Assembly: GCA_003141915.1 (NCBI GenBank)
Contig: PLNY01000171.1
Span: 1-6,279 of the forward strand
From: Anaerolineae bacterium
GTDB taxonomy: Bacteria; Chloroflexota; Anaerolineae; Anaerolineales; Villigracilaceae
Direction: 5' to 3'
DNA: 6,279 nt
Shown: positions 1 through 5,916 of the stretch, one piece after another
How positions within the stretch are numbered: position 1 is the first letter of the stretch
How the letters are laid out: each line of letters starts with the position of its first letter
Notes under the pieces: model-generated
What the model saw: only the letters and a program-made list of their open reading frames with translations
Databases searched by the model: none
Told to the model about the DNA's origin: nothing
Made by a program: the position numbers and the translations under genes

Positions 1-522
1 CGCATGAAGCCGAACGAAAAAGACGAGACGATGCTGAAGTTCCGCGACAAGCAATATGATATTCTCGTTTCGACCACGGTCGTCGAAGTCGGCGTGGACG
101 TACCAAACGCAACCGTGATGCTGATCGAAGGCGCGGATAGATTCGGCTTAGCGCAATTGCATCAACTGCGCGGCCGCGTTGGACGCGGCTCCGAACAATC
201 CTATTGCCTGCTTGTGCCAACGCATGAAGACGCGACCGAGAACGAACGTTTGCAGGCAATGGCGCAATCGAACGATGGCTTTGTATTAGCGGAACTTGAT
301 CTGAAGCAACGCGGCCCGGGAGAATTTTTGGGAACGCGTCAATCGGGTTATGCCACCGGCTTACGCATGGCAAGCATCACCGATGTGGCATTGATCGAGA
401 AGGCGCGGGCGCAGGCGCAAAAATTATTTAATGAAGACGAAGATCTCCAGAAGCCTGAACATGCCTTGCTGGCGGAATCCTTGCAAAGATTCTGGGGCGC
501 AAGCAAAGGTGATGTATCTTAA
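1..522 (+). CDS. recG: ATP-dependent DNA helicase RecG, C-terminal part (5' end outside window)
   Basis: RecG is a superfamily 2 DNA translocase that regresses stalled replication forks and branch-migrates Holliday junctions. Only the last 173 residues are present, and the frame is open from base 1, so the gene starts upstream. Counting from the first codon, residues 20-36 form helicase motif V (STTVVEVGVDVPNA). Residues 55-63 form motif VI (QLRGRVGRG) with its arginine fingers. Residues 98-116 (ELDLKQRGPGEFLGTRQSG) match the RecG-specific translocation (TRG) segment after the helicase core, which separates RecG from Mfd and PriA. The short C-terminal tail after this is normal for RecG, so the gene looks intact at its 3' end. 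TAA ends it at 520-522. A palindromic spacer follows, and the next gene's function is unrelated. Identification is very secure. Confidence 0.97.
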   Translation, partial: RMKPNEKDETMLKFRDKQYDILVSTTVVEVGVDVPNATVMLIEGADRFGLAQLHQLRGRVGRGSEQSYCLLVPTHEDATENERLQAMAQSNDGFVLAELDLKQRGPGEFLGTRQSGYATGLRMASITDVALIEKARAQAQKLFNEDEDLQKPEHALLAESLQRFWGASKGDVS

Positions 523-537
523 ACACAACGGACACGA

Positions 538-617
538 CACTTGCACCTGACGCAAGTGCAGGTGAGGACACAAAGAAAAAAAGCAAGAATCTTCGTGCAC
601 TTTGTGTCCTTAGTGTT
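538..617. repeat. Palindromic intergenic element with 9-bp tandem units
   Basis: The recG-transpeptidase spacer is almost entirely structured. AGGACACAAAG (565-575) is the exact reverse complement of CTTTGTGTCCT (600-610), giving an 11-bp stem around a 24-nt loop. The right arm lies inside three head-to-tail 9-bp units of form CTTNGTG plus two bases (591-599, 600-608, 609-617). Just upstream, CACTTGC (538-544) pairs with GCAAGTG (552-558), and CACCTG (544-549) pairs with CAGGTG (559-564). These two stems overlap and exclude each other. From general memory, short A-rich palindromes of the TTTGTGTCC type recur in spacers of many environmental bacteria, so this may be one copy of a dispersed family. 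It could also act as an imperfect terminator for recG or a structured leader for the next gene. The pairings are seen directly; the roles are inferred. Confidence 0.7.
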
Positions 618-630
618 TGAAGAGAAGTCG

Positions 631-1665
631 ATGAATATTCCATTTTCCCGCCGTGATTTTCTCAAACTTTCAAGCGCCAGTTTGCTTGGATTGTTTTTAT
701 CCGAACTGCATTTGGAGAAAGCTTTCGCTTCGCCGGTTAAGCAAGCGCGCGCCGCGTTCAGCGGAATCCAATTATTCGATGAGCCGTCCTTCAAAGCCAA
801 TCAACAATATACTTTCAGACTCGATCAAGTAGTGAATGTTACCGGTCAGGAAAATGGCGATTTTGGATTCGGCAATCCGTTTGATAAAACCTGGTTCCAA
901 ATCAACGGCGGTTATGCCTACTCCGGTTACTTCCAACCGGTGGAGACGAATTACCAGCAGCCCGTTTATCAAATTCCGTCTGCCGGGCAATTGGGCGAGA
1001 TCACCGTGCCATTCAGCGATCCCAGAATCGATTCTGCATATTGGTCAGATGCCGCTTATCGTGTCTATTACCGGACCACGCACTGGGTCACGGATGTGGC
1101 AGTCAATCAATACGAAAAAACGATTTGGTATAAAATCTACGACAGCCATATGCAGGCATCGTTTTTCGTCTCCGCACAGGATATGCGCCTCGTCCCGGAC
1201 GATGAGTTGACTCTGCTTTCTCCTGATGTTCCCAACGAAAACAAACATATTTACGTGGACACCGATGCTCAATTGGTCACGGCCTTTGAGGACGATAAGT
1301 CGGTTTTGATTGCGCGCTGTTCCAGCGGAGGCAAAGGCACGCGCACTCCAACGGGAAATTATCAAACCTTCCACAAAGGCCCAACGATTCATATGACCAA
1401 TGACGGCGAACCTGGTGCGGGTCATCCGTATGATTTGCCGGGCGTGCCGTGGGTTTCATTCTTCACTGGTACTGGCGATTCTTTTCATGGCACATACTGG
1501 CACAATGACTATGGCAGGCCGCGCAGTCACGGCTGCGTAAACTTGACTCCGGATGACGCAAAATTCATCTATCGCTGGACGAGCCCTGTTGTCCCACCGG
1601 AGACGGCGTATCTATATGATCCGGGATCAGGGCCGAAGGTCAATATTGTTTCGGCGAATTCATAA
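631..1665 (+). CDS. Tat-exported L,D-transpeptidase (YkuD domain)
   Basis: L,D-transpeptidases make 3-3 peptidoglycan cross-links, or attach proteins to the wall, through a catalytic cysteine. The 344-residue protein begins with a textbook twin-arginine signal: SRRDFLKL at residues 6-13, a hydrophobic stretch at 16-28, and a likely AFA cleavage site after residue 33. So it is probably exported folded through the Tat pathway. Residues about 34-190 are rich in aromatics and Gly (for example the stretches around WFQINGGY and WYKIYDSHM) and may be SH3-like wall-binding repeats; that is inferred. The YkuD domain covers about 204-335, with a TPTG turn at 239-242, His286 in HGTYWH, and the active-site motif SHGCVN at 299-304 with Cys302. 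The frame is open back to 541, but the start at 631 is chosen because it places the Tat motif at the N-terminus and follows a purine-rich stretch (GAAGAGAAG, 619-627). The next gene is 9 bp downstream. Confidence 0.93.
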   Translation: MNIPFSRRDFLKLSSASLLGLFLSELHLEKAFASPVKQARAAFSGIQLFDEPSFKANQQYTFRLDQVVNVTGQENGDFGFGNPFDKTWFQINGGYAYSGYFQPVETNYQQPVYQIPSAGQLGEITVPFSDPRIDSAYWSDAAYRVYYRTTHWVTDVAVNQYEKTIWYKIYDSHMQASFFVSAQDMRLVPDDELTLLSPDVPNENKHIYVDTDAQLVTAFEDDKSVLIARCSSGGKGTRTPTGNYQTFHKGPTIHMTNDGEPGAGHPYDLPGVPWVSFFTGTGDSFHGTYWHNDYGRPRSHGCVNLTPDDAKFIYRWTSPVVPPETAYLYDPGSGPKVNIVSANS

Positions 1666-1674
1666 GGAATCATT

Positions 1675-2100
1675 ATGACCAAACAAGCTTTGTTTGCCGG
1701 TCTCGTGATAGACGAGAATGATCGCGCGGTGGAAACCACAACGGTCGGCGATGAACCGTTTTATGTCGTGGACGACGCGGGCTTTCGCCGCCACATTCTT
1801 GCTGCTGATGTGGATCGTCAGGTGCTGACTCACATGCAGGAGATGATGAAAGGCAGCGAAGGCTTCATCTCGGAGACGGCGGCGCAGATGCTGGGACAGG
1901 AAGATATATTCACCAAAGCGATGATCGAGAACCAGCTCAAGAACATGGATCAGCAATTCGATGCGTTGATGCGACAAGGCATCCCGGAAGAAGGCCGCGC
2001 CTATTTGGGAATGTTAGGTTTCAAAGTGATCATCAATGTGCATGGAGAAGTGGTGAAGATCGAACAGCCCGCCGCAACGGATGAAGGTGGAGACGAGTGA
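1675..2100 (+). CDS. Conserved-looking protein of unknown function, acidic, 141 aa
   Basis: I do not recognise this family. AAGGA (1664-1668) overlaps the stop codon of the transpeptidase and sits 6 bp before the ATG, so the two genes are almost certainly co-transcribed. The protein has no signal peptide or membrane segment and should be cytoplasmic. Residues 1-45 look like beta strands (for example ALFAGLVID, PFYVVDD). Residues about 46-95 look helical and rich in Met and Gln (QVLTHMQEMM, AMIENQLKNMDQQFDALMRQ). A short strand pair follows at about 108-128 (LGMLGFKVIINVHGEVVKIEQ), then an acidic tail ending in DEGGDE. The mixed helical and strand pattern and clean codon use argue for a real gene. 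The neighbour suggests nothing firmer than shared expression. It could be a lineage-restricted protein. Confidence 0.85.
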   Translation: MTKQALFAGLVIDENDRAVETTTVGDEPFYVVDDAGFRRHILAADVDRQVLTHMQEMMKGSEGFISETAAQMLGQEDIFTKAMIENQLKNMDQQFDALMRQGIPEEGRAYLGMLGFKVIINVHGEVVKIEQPAATDEGGDE

Positions 2101-2113
2101 TTAGTAAAAAGAT

Positions 2114-2172
2114 AGAAGTTGAAAAGTGAGAAGATTGAACTTCTCACTTTTTACTTTTCACCTTTTACTTTA
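2114..2172 (+). terminator. Perfect 12-bp hairpin followed by T-rich direct repeats; possible terminator
   Basis: AAAAGTGAGAAG (2122-2133) pairs perfectly with CTTCTCACTTTT (2140-2151) around a 6-nt loop, and the downstream arm runs into a T-rich tract. The stem has only four G:C pairs, so as an intrinsic terminator it would be weak. The T-rich part consists of two 14-bp near-copies, CACTTTTTACTTTT (2145-2158) and CACCTTTTACTTTA (2159-2172). A competing stem, AGAAGTT (2114-2120) with AACTTCT (2138-2144), would disrupt the main hairpin, as in terminator/antiterminator pairs. No regulatory role can be shown from sequence alone. It separates the transpeptidase unit from the MFS gene, and it could equally be a dispersed intergenic palindrome. 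Confidence 0.45.
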
Positions 2173-2186
2173 TGACAAAGGACAAC

Positions 2187-3407
2187 ATGGAAGACGCCGA
2201 AAACAAATCCTCGCTTCAAAGTTTGCCGCGCAATATTTGGGCGGTAACAATCGCCTCCTTCTTCACCGATATTTCCTCGGAGATGATCTTCAATCTCGTT
2301 CCGCTTTATCTTGCCAATGTATTGGGCGTTGGCACGGCCATCATCGGATTGATTGACGGCATCGCTGAAACCACTGCCAGCTTGATGAAAGTTTATACCG
2401 GTTCACTTTCCGATAAACTCGGTCAGCGCAAATGGCTGGCGGTTGCGGGATATGCGCTTTCCACCATTTCCAAACCTTTTCTTTTTATCGCCACTACTTG
2501 GGAAGCAGTGCTTGGCGTTCGTTTTTCAGATCGGCTCGGAAAAGGAATCCGCACGGCGCCGCGCGATGCATTGGTCGCTGATAGTATCGATGAAAAACAA
2601 CGAGGGCTCGCCTTCGGCGTCCACCGCGCTGGCGATACCGCCGGTGCTTTTCTCGGAATTGGGTTTGCCGCGCTGATCGTTTGGTTGACCGAAGCGAATG
2701 GCATTGACCTCACGCGGCATACATTCCAAATCGCGGTGCTGGCTAGTTTCATTCCGGCTGTGCTCGGCGTATTGGTGCTGATGGGCATGGCGAACGAAGT
2801 CCCCATGAAGACCAAGCGCACTTCGGCTCTTCCATCGTTGGAAGGACTCGACACACGCTTCAAGCTTTTCCTGTTCGTGGTTTTGCTGTTCACTCTAGGC
2901 AACTCATCGGATTCATTCATCATCCTTCTTGGTCAGAACCGCGGACTGGACATCTTCCAAATCATGTTGATGTTGATGACCTTCAACTTCATCTACGCTT
3001 CGTTATCGGGTCCGCTTGGAGCGTGGTCCGACAAGATCGGCCGCCGCAGACTCATCATCGGCGGGTGGATCGCTTACGGGTTGGTCTATCTCGGTTTGGC
3101 TTTGTCGAAAACAGGCTGGCACGTGTGGGTTCTTTATGCTTTATATGGAATCTATTACGCCGCGACCGATGGCGTGGGTCGGGCGCTGGTCGCTGATTTT
3201 GTTCCGGTCGAAAGACGCGGTGCGGCATACGGACTCTACAACGCCGCAATTGGGATCACGGTATTGCCTGCTTCCGTGATCGCGGGCGTATTGTGGCAAG
3301 GCATCGGCTCGTGGACCGGCTTCGGCGCGAGCGCGCCGTTTTATTTCGGCGCGGCATTGGCTTTGCTGGCGGGGGTTTTATTTTGGCGGCTCGTGCCGTC
3401 AAAATAA
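2187..3407 (+). CDS. Major facilitator superfamily (MFS) transporter
   Basis: A 406-residue inner-membrane protein with the length and about 12 hydrophobic segments of an MFS secondary transporter. Motif A is clear in the N-half loop 2-3 (GSLSDKLGQRK, 72-82), and its counterpart is in the C half (GAWSDKIGRRR, 278-288), reflecting the two-domain repeat. Two features point to the subfamily typified by archaeal MJ1317-like proteins, from memory. One is the first helix with an acidic pair (FFTDISSEMI, Asp28 and Glu32). The other is the loop RFSDRLGKGIRTAPRDAL (112-129). The substrate is not predictable; proton coupling is likely. An in-frame ATG exists at 2172, but it is preceded by T-rich sequence. 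The ATG at 2187 has AAAGGA (2177-2182) 4 bp upstream and is preferred. A small membrane protein gene follows after 26 bp. A drug exporter role is possible but unsupported. Confidence 0.93.
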   Translation: MEDAENKSSLQSLPRNIWAVTIASFFTDISSEMIFNLVPLYLANVLGVGTAIIGLIDGIAETTASLMKVYTGSLSDKLGQRKWLAVAGYALSTISKPFLFIATTWEAVLGVRFSDRLGKGIRTAPRDALVADSIDEKQRGLAFGVHRAGDTAGAFLGIGFAALIVWLTEANGIDLTRHTFQIAVLASFIPAVLGVLVLMGMANEVPMKTKRTSALPSLEGLDTRFKLFLFVVLLFTLGNSSDSFIILLGQNRGLDIFQIMLMLMTFNFIYASLSGPLGAWSDKIGRRRLIIGGWIAYGLVYLGLALSKTGWHVWVLYALYGIYYAATDGVGRALVADFVPVERRGAAYGLYNAAIGITVLPASVIAGVLWQGIGSWTGFGASAPFYFGAALALLAGVLFWRLVPSK

Positions 3408-3433
3408 TATCTTATTAGTTAATGGAGAGAACT

Positions 3434-3616
3434 ATGAAAATCGTATTGAACGTAATCGGCGTTTTATTGGTCTTGCCCGGTATTGCTTGGTTCCTGCAAG
3501 GCATCGGCGTTCTGCCGGGCAGCTTCATGACCGGCCAGACTCAATGGGCAATCATTGGCGGCATCTTGATTATCATCGGAGCAGGCTTGCTTTGGTTTGC
3601 AAATCGAAAGCGTTAA
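3434..3616 (+). CDS. Small two-helix membrane protein, 60 aa
   Basis: A short, highly hydrophobic protein. One membrane helix covers about residues 3-22 (IVLNVIGVLLVLPGIAWFLQ). A Gly/Pro-containing turn follows (IGVLPGSFMTGQTQW), then a second helix at about 38-56 (WAIIGGILIIIGAGLLWFA) and a positively charged end (NRKR) that should face the cytoplasm. I recall similar unnamed proteins with a GIGVLPGSFMTG-like turn in many bacteria, so the family looks real, but no function is known to me. GGAGAG (3424-3429) lies just upstream and favours the ATG at 3434. An in-frame ATG at 3422 overlaps that ribosome binding site and is less likely. The gene lies 26 bp after the MFS gene and is probably co-transcribed with it. 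A direct partnership with the transporter is possible but unproven. Confidence 0.85.
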   Translation: MKIVLNVIGVLLVLPGIAWFLQGIGVLPGSFMTGQTQWAIIGGILIIIGAGLLWFANRKR

Positions 3617-3659
3617 GTCTAGTAAGACAGTTTAAGGAAAATTATTCTAAGGAGCTAAA

Positions 3660-3944
3660 ATGATTGAAGTAAAAATTCTAAATCCAGATTTCGAAAAAGC
3701 AATCTTAACACTTGACGACAAAACCCTTGAACTTTTCGTGAATGAGTCAAGCAAACGATCTCGCGTAGAGCTTTTGGGTAGCGTTAAGATCAAAACCATT
3801 AAAGATGGAAAGCTATATGAGTTGGGTGTGAAAACCTACCAAGGCGGTTATGTTGTTGTTCAGGATTTTGGCCCAGAACTCTTGCCTCAAGTAAATGAAT
3901 TTGTTGCAGAACTTCAGAAAGCAATTGACAATTCTAAAGCGTGA
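3660..3944 (+). CDS. Unknown 94-aa protein, possibly PH-like fold
   Basis: Not recognised by name. AAGGAG (3649-3654) stands 5 bp before the ATG, the strongest ribosome binding site in the window. The predicted layout is a series of beta strands (AILTLDD, TLELFVNE, RVELLGSVKIKTIKD, LYELGVKT, GYVVVQDF) ending in one amphipathic helix (about 76-92, LPQVNEFVAELQKAIDN). That resembles small bacterial pleckstrin-homology-like domains; this is an inference from pattern only. There is no signal peptide or membrane segment. The gene is visibly AT-richer than its neighbours: about 38% GC by my count, against about 62% in a 60-bp sample of the next gene. That may mean different ancestry. Its TGA stop overlaps the GTG start of the downstream deacylase gene (shared GTGA at 3941-3944), so the two should be translationally coupled. 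Confidence 0.85.
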   Translation: MIEVKILNPDFEKAILTLDDKTLELFVNESSKRSRVELLGSVKIKTIKDGKLYELGVKTYQGGYVVVQDFGPELLPQVNEFVAELQKAIDNSKA

Positions 3945-4438
3945 GCGCCGATTCCAAAGATATTCACGAGCGACTGCGTGAAATGCTTAGCCGCGAAGGC
4001 GCGGTCTATCGCGTCATGGAACACGAGCCGGAGGGCCGCACGGAATTCATCGCGAAGATTCGCGGCAACAAGCCAGAGCAGGCGATCAAGTCCATTGTGG
4101 TGCAGGTCCGCTTCGGGAAGAAGGAGAGCCGGTATTATCTTGCCAACGTGCCCGGCCATTGCCGTGTGGATTTGTCCGCCATTCAATCCATCTTCAATGG
4201 CACCGACGCCTCCGTTGCGCCGCGTGAAAAAGCCGAAGCCTTGACCGGATGCGTCATCGGCGCGATCCCGCCATTTTCATTTGATGAGCAACTTATTCTT
4301 TTGGCTGATCCGCTGATCCAACAGAACGAAGAAGTAGTTTTCAATGCGGGACGGCTCGACCGATCCATCTTCATGAAGTCGGCTGATTACATTCGCATCG
4401 CTCATCCCCGACTCGAAAACATCGCCATCCGTCCATGA
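3941..4438 (+). CDS. YbaK/EbsC-family aminoacyl-tRNA deacylase (YeaK-like)
   Basis: Proteins of this family hydrolyse mischarged aminoacyl-tRNAs in trans, protecting translation fidelity. The 165-residue length fits a stand-alone single-domain editing protein. Visible family features are YRVMEHEPEGRTEF (23-36); RGNKPEQAIKSIVV (41-54), with Lys50 at the place of the conserved active-site lysine; LANVPGHCRVDL (67-78); LTGCVIGAIPPFSF (101-114); and VVFNAGRLDRSI (132-143). The TGCVxGAIPPFSF block, the ADP motif (122-124) and the ADYIRIAHPRLEN ending resemble E. coli YeaK, as I recall it, more than ProX or YbaK. Which tRNA it edits cannot be read from sequence. The start is GTG, overlapping the previous stop by 4 bp, with no independent strong ribosome binding site, which suggests coupling. 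It is convergent with the next gene, with only 10 bp between the stop codons. Confidence 0.93.
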   Translation: MSADSKDIHERLREMLSREGAVYRVMEHEPEGRTEFIAKIRGNKPEQAIKSIVVQVRFGKKESRYYLANVPGHCRVDLSAIQSIFNGTDASVAPREKAEALTGCVIGAIPPFSFDEQLILLADPLIQQNEEVVFNAGRLDRSIFMKSADYIRIAHPRLENIAIRP

Positions 4439-4448
4439 CTCTTGCGGA

Positions 4449-4898
4449 TTAATTAACCTTCGCCTTCTCCGGTTTGATTGAATACAATTCGAGGAATAAA
4501 AGGACGAAGCAAAGAAGAAAGTTGGTGGCCATTGTATGAGAAGCATTGTCACTCTGAAAACCGGATAAAACAAAAAACAATCCGCCGCCTGCGGCAAAGA
4601 TCATACTTATAAAACTTAATACACCATAAACCTGTGCACTTCTCACTTTGGATCTCAACGATAGAATCAGGTTGATCGCGGCTAGGATGACGAGCCACGC
4701 TCCCACTATGGCATGGATCAATGCCACGCTTCCCGCCTGATGGAGCGCATCTGAGATTTGAGGAATGAAGAAACCAAATGGAGGAATGGCAGCGAGGTTA
4801 GAAAAGTTAACTTGGATTCCCAATTCGTATTGGAAGAATAACAAGACCAAGATCGCGATCAACATAAATCGTAAAGGTTTTAACTGGTTTGATGACAT
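4449..4898 (-). CDS. Four-helix integral membrane protein of unknown function, 149 aa
   Basis: A hydrophobic protein with four predicted membrane helices: about residues 9-26, 57-80, 90-112 and 122-140. A 30-residue segment between helices 1 and 2 contains aromatic and proline residues (AAIPPFGFFIPQ). Basic residues follow helix 2 (LRSKVRS) and the C-terminus (KPEKAK), giving a likely cytoplasmic C-terminus. His53 precedes helix 2, His62 lies inside it and His121 stands at the start of helix 4. Such placement could ligate haem or metal, but this is speculation. The pattern of a HAIVG-type helix 2, a Gly-rich helix 3 and a SHTMATNF-like entry to helix 4 reminds me of an unnamed membrane family common in Gram-positive-like bacteria. 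On the minus strand AAAGGAG lies about 10 bp before the ATG. The gene is single and divergent from the glycosylase gene. Confidence 0.87.
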   Translation of the reverse strand: MSSNQLKPLRFMLIAILVLLFFQYELGIQVNFSNLAAIPPFGFFIPQISDALHQAGSVALIHAIVGAWLVILAAINLILSLRSKVRSAQVYGVLSFISMIFAAGGGLFFVLSGFQSDNASHTMATNFLLCFVLLFLELYSIKPEKAKVN

Positions 4899-4952
4899 GG
4901 CTGGGATTCTCCTTTGGCTTATAAATTATTCCGCTGAAAGTGCGGATTTTAT

Positions 4953-4981
4953 AATCTACCATATGCAAATCGTTTCATCAA
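4953..4981 (-). promoter_or_regulatory. Candidate promoter for the membrane-protein gene
   Basis: On the minus strand, TTGATG (4976-4981) and TAGATT (4953-4958) are separated by 17 bp. Each matches four of six positions of the standard -35 and -10 elements. A stretch reading TATAAA (4948-4953) overlaps the -10 and is an alternative without a good -35. The predicted leader would be about 50 nt. A small inverted repeat, TCCGC (4930-4934) with GCGGA (4942-4946), lies within that leader. Support is by consensus match only. Confidence 0.25.
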
Positions 4982-4988
4982 GTGACGC

Positions 4989-5016
4989 TTGAATTGCCGC
5001 ACATTTGTGCTAAGAT
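4989..5016 (+). promoter_or_regulatory. Candidate sigma-70-type promoter with extended -10 for the glycosylase gene
   Basis: TTGAAT (4989-4994) and TAAGAT (5011-5016) are 16 bp apart and match four of six consensus positions each. The -10 is preceded by TGC (5008-5010), the extended -10 signature, which compensates for imperfect hexamers. Transcription would begin near 5023, leaving a very short leader that contains the GGAG ribosome binding site at 5029-5032. The fit to the gene start is good, but there is no evidence beyond consensus matching. Confidence 0.4.
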
Positions 5017-5037
5017 TGGGGAAAATTTGGAGAGATG

Positions 5038-5916
5038 ATGAACCTGACCTTGATTGCCCGCCCACCGTTCAATTTTCTTTCTGTCGTTCAATCGCACGGA
5101 TGGATTCAACTTGCGCCTTTTCGTTTCGACGAAAACAGCGGATCGCTTTATTATGTTGACCGTCTTGCGGATGGCCGCGTCGTCGAATATCGAATAACGG
5201 GATCATCGAACGGCGTAAAAGTCCAAACGCCTTCGCTCAACAAAAGCGAACGAAACGAAGTCAAAGAAAAAGTTTCGTGGATGCTCGGCCTCGATCAGGA
5301 TTTTTCATCATTCTATAAAGCGGTGAGCAAAGAGCCGAAACTTCGCACCGCAAAGAAGTTTGCGCGCGGACGCGTGCTTCGCTCGCCGACCTTCTTTGAA
5401 GATGTAGTCAAAACGATTCTGACGACCAATACATTATGGGCCGCGACCAAACGGATGAATCTCAATCTCATCGCTTCGTTCGGCGACCCATTGGCGGATT
5501 CTGACTCCAAAGCGTTTCCCACGCCGGATAGAATCGCCGCGTCCAATGACAAGGTCCTGAGAGAGACGGTGCGAGTCGGTTATCGCGCGCCCGCATTGTA
5601 TGAGTTGGCTGTGCGGGTTGCATCCGGCGAATTGAATTTAGAATCCTATAAAACTTCTTCGCTCCCGACGCTCGATCTTCGCAAAGAGTTGATGAAGATC
5701 AAAGGCGTTGGCCCGTATGCCGCCGCGAACCTTTTGATGATTTTGGGACGCCACGATTTCATCCCGATTGATTCATGGGCGTTGAAAGTGGTTTCCAACG
5801 AATGGTATCGAGGCAAGCCGGTGACGCCGAAACAGGTTGAAAAGAGATTTGAAAAATGGGGCGAGTATAAAGGTCTGGCGTATTGGTTTTGGGATTGGGA
5901 TTTGAAATACAGCTGA
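5038..5916 (+). CDS. HhH-GPD superfamily DNA glycosylase (AlkA/OGG1-like)
   Basis: Base-excision repair enzyme of 292 residues that flips out and excises a damaged base. An N-terminal beta-rich domain (about 1-85) precedes the all-helical core. At about 111-145, the segment around VVKTILTTNTLW resembles the OGG1 segment with SSNN, so Asn131 would be the probe residue opposite the lesion. The helix-hairpin-helix is at about 218-236 (LMKIKGVGPYAAANLL). The catalytic aspartate is Asp245 in IPIDSWAL. At the position of OGG1's lyase lysine the protein has Tyr227, so it is expected to be monofunctional, without AP-lyase activity. No Fe-S cysteine cluster is present. GGAG at 5029-5032 fits the ATG at 5038 (5-bp spacing) better than the ATG at 5035. 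The lesion excised, alkylated base or 8-oxoguanine, cannot be decided. It stands alone, divergent from the membrane-protein gene. Confidence 0.9.
   Translation: MNLTLIARPPFNFLSVVQSHGWIQLAPFRFDENSGSLYYVDRLADGRVVEYRITGSSNGVKVQTPSLNKSERNEVKEKVSWMLGLDQDFSSFYKAVSKEPKLRTAKKFARGRVLRSPTFFEDVVKTILTTNTLWAATKRMNLNLIASFGDPLADSDSKAFPTPDRIAASNDKVLRETVRVGYRAPALYELAVRVASGELNLESYKTSSLPTLDLRKELMKIKGVGPYAAANLLMILGRHDFIPIDSWALKVVSNEWYRGKPVTPKQVEKRFEKWGEYKGLAYWFWDWDLKYS

Noticed and set aside
541..630. Longer L,D-transpeptidase starting at TTG 541
   Set aside because: This would put 30 basic residues, translated from a palindromic spacer, ahead of a perfect Tat signal. The ATG at 631 places the signal at the N-terminus.
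1045..1425. Minus-strand open frame of 126 codons
   Set aside because: It lies opposite the YkuD domain of the transpeptidase and its translation has no family features.
2172..2186. MFS start at ATG 2172
   Set aside because: It is preceded by T-rich repeat sequence with no ribosome binding site. The bases it would encode include the AAAGGA that serves the ATG at 2187.
2423..2923. Long minus-strand open frame of 166 codons
   Set aside because: It lies fully inside the MFS gene, has low-complexity Ser/Arg-rich content and no ribosome binding site; it is a shadow of the real frame.
3617..3628. Small hairpin GTCT-agta-AGAC as a terminator after the 60-aa gene
   Set aside because: A four-bp stem without a T-run is expected by chance.
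4930..4946. TCCGC / GCGGA inverted repeat as an operator in the divergent region
   Set aside because: Only 5-bp arms and no second copy; mentioned as context but too weak to call.
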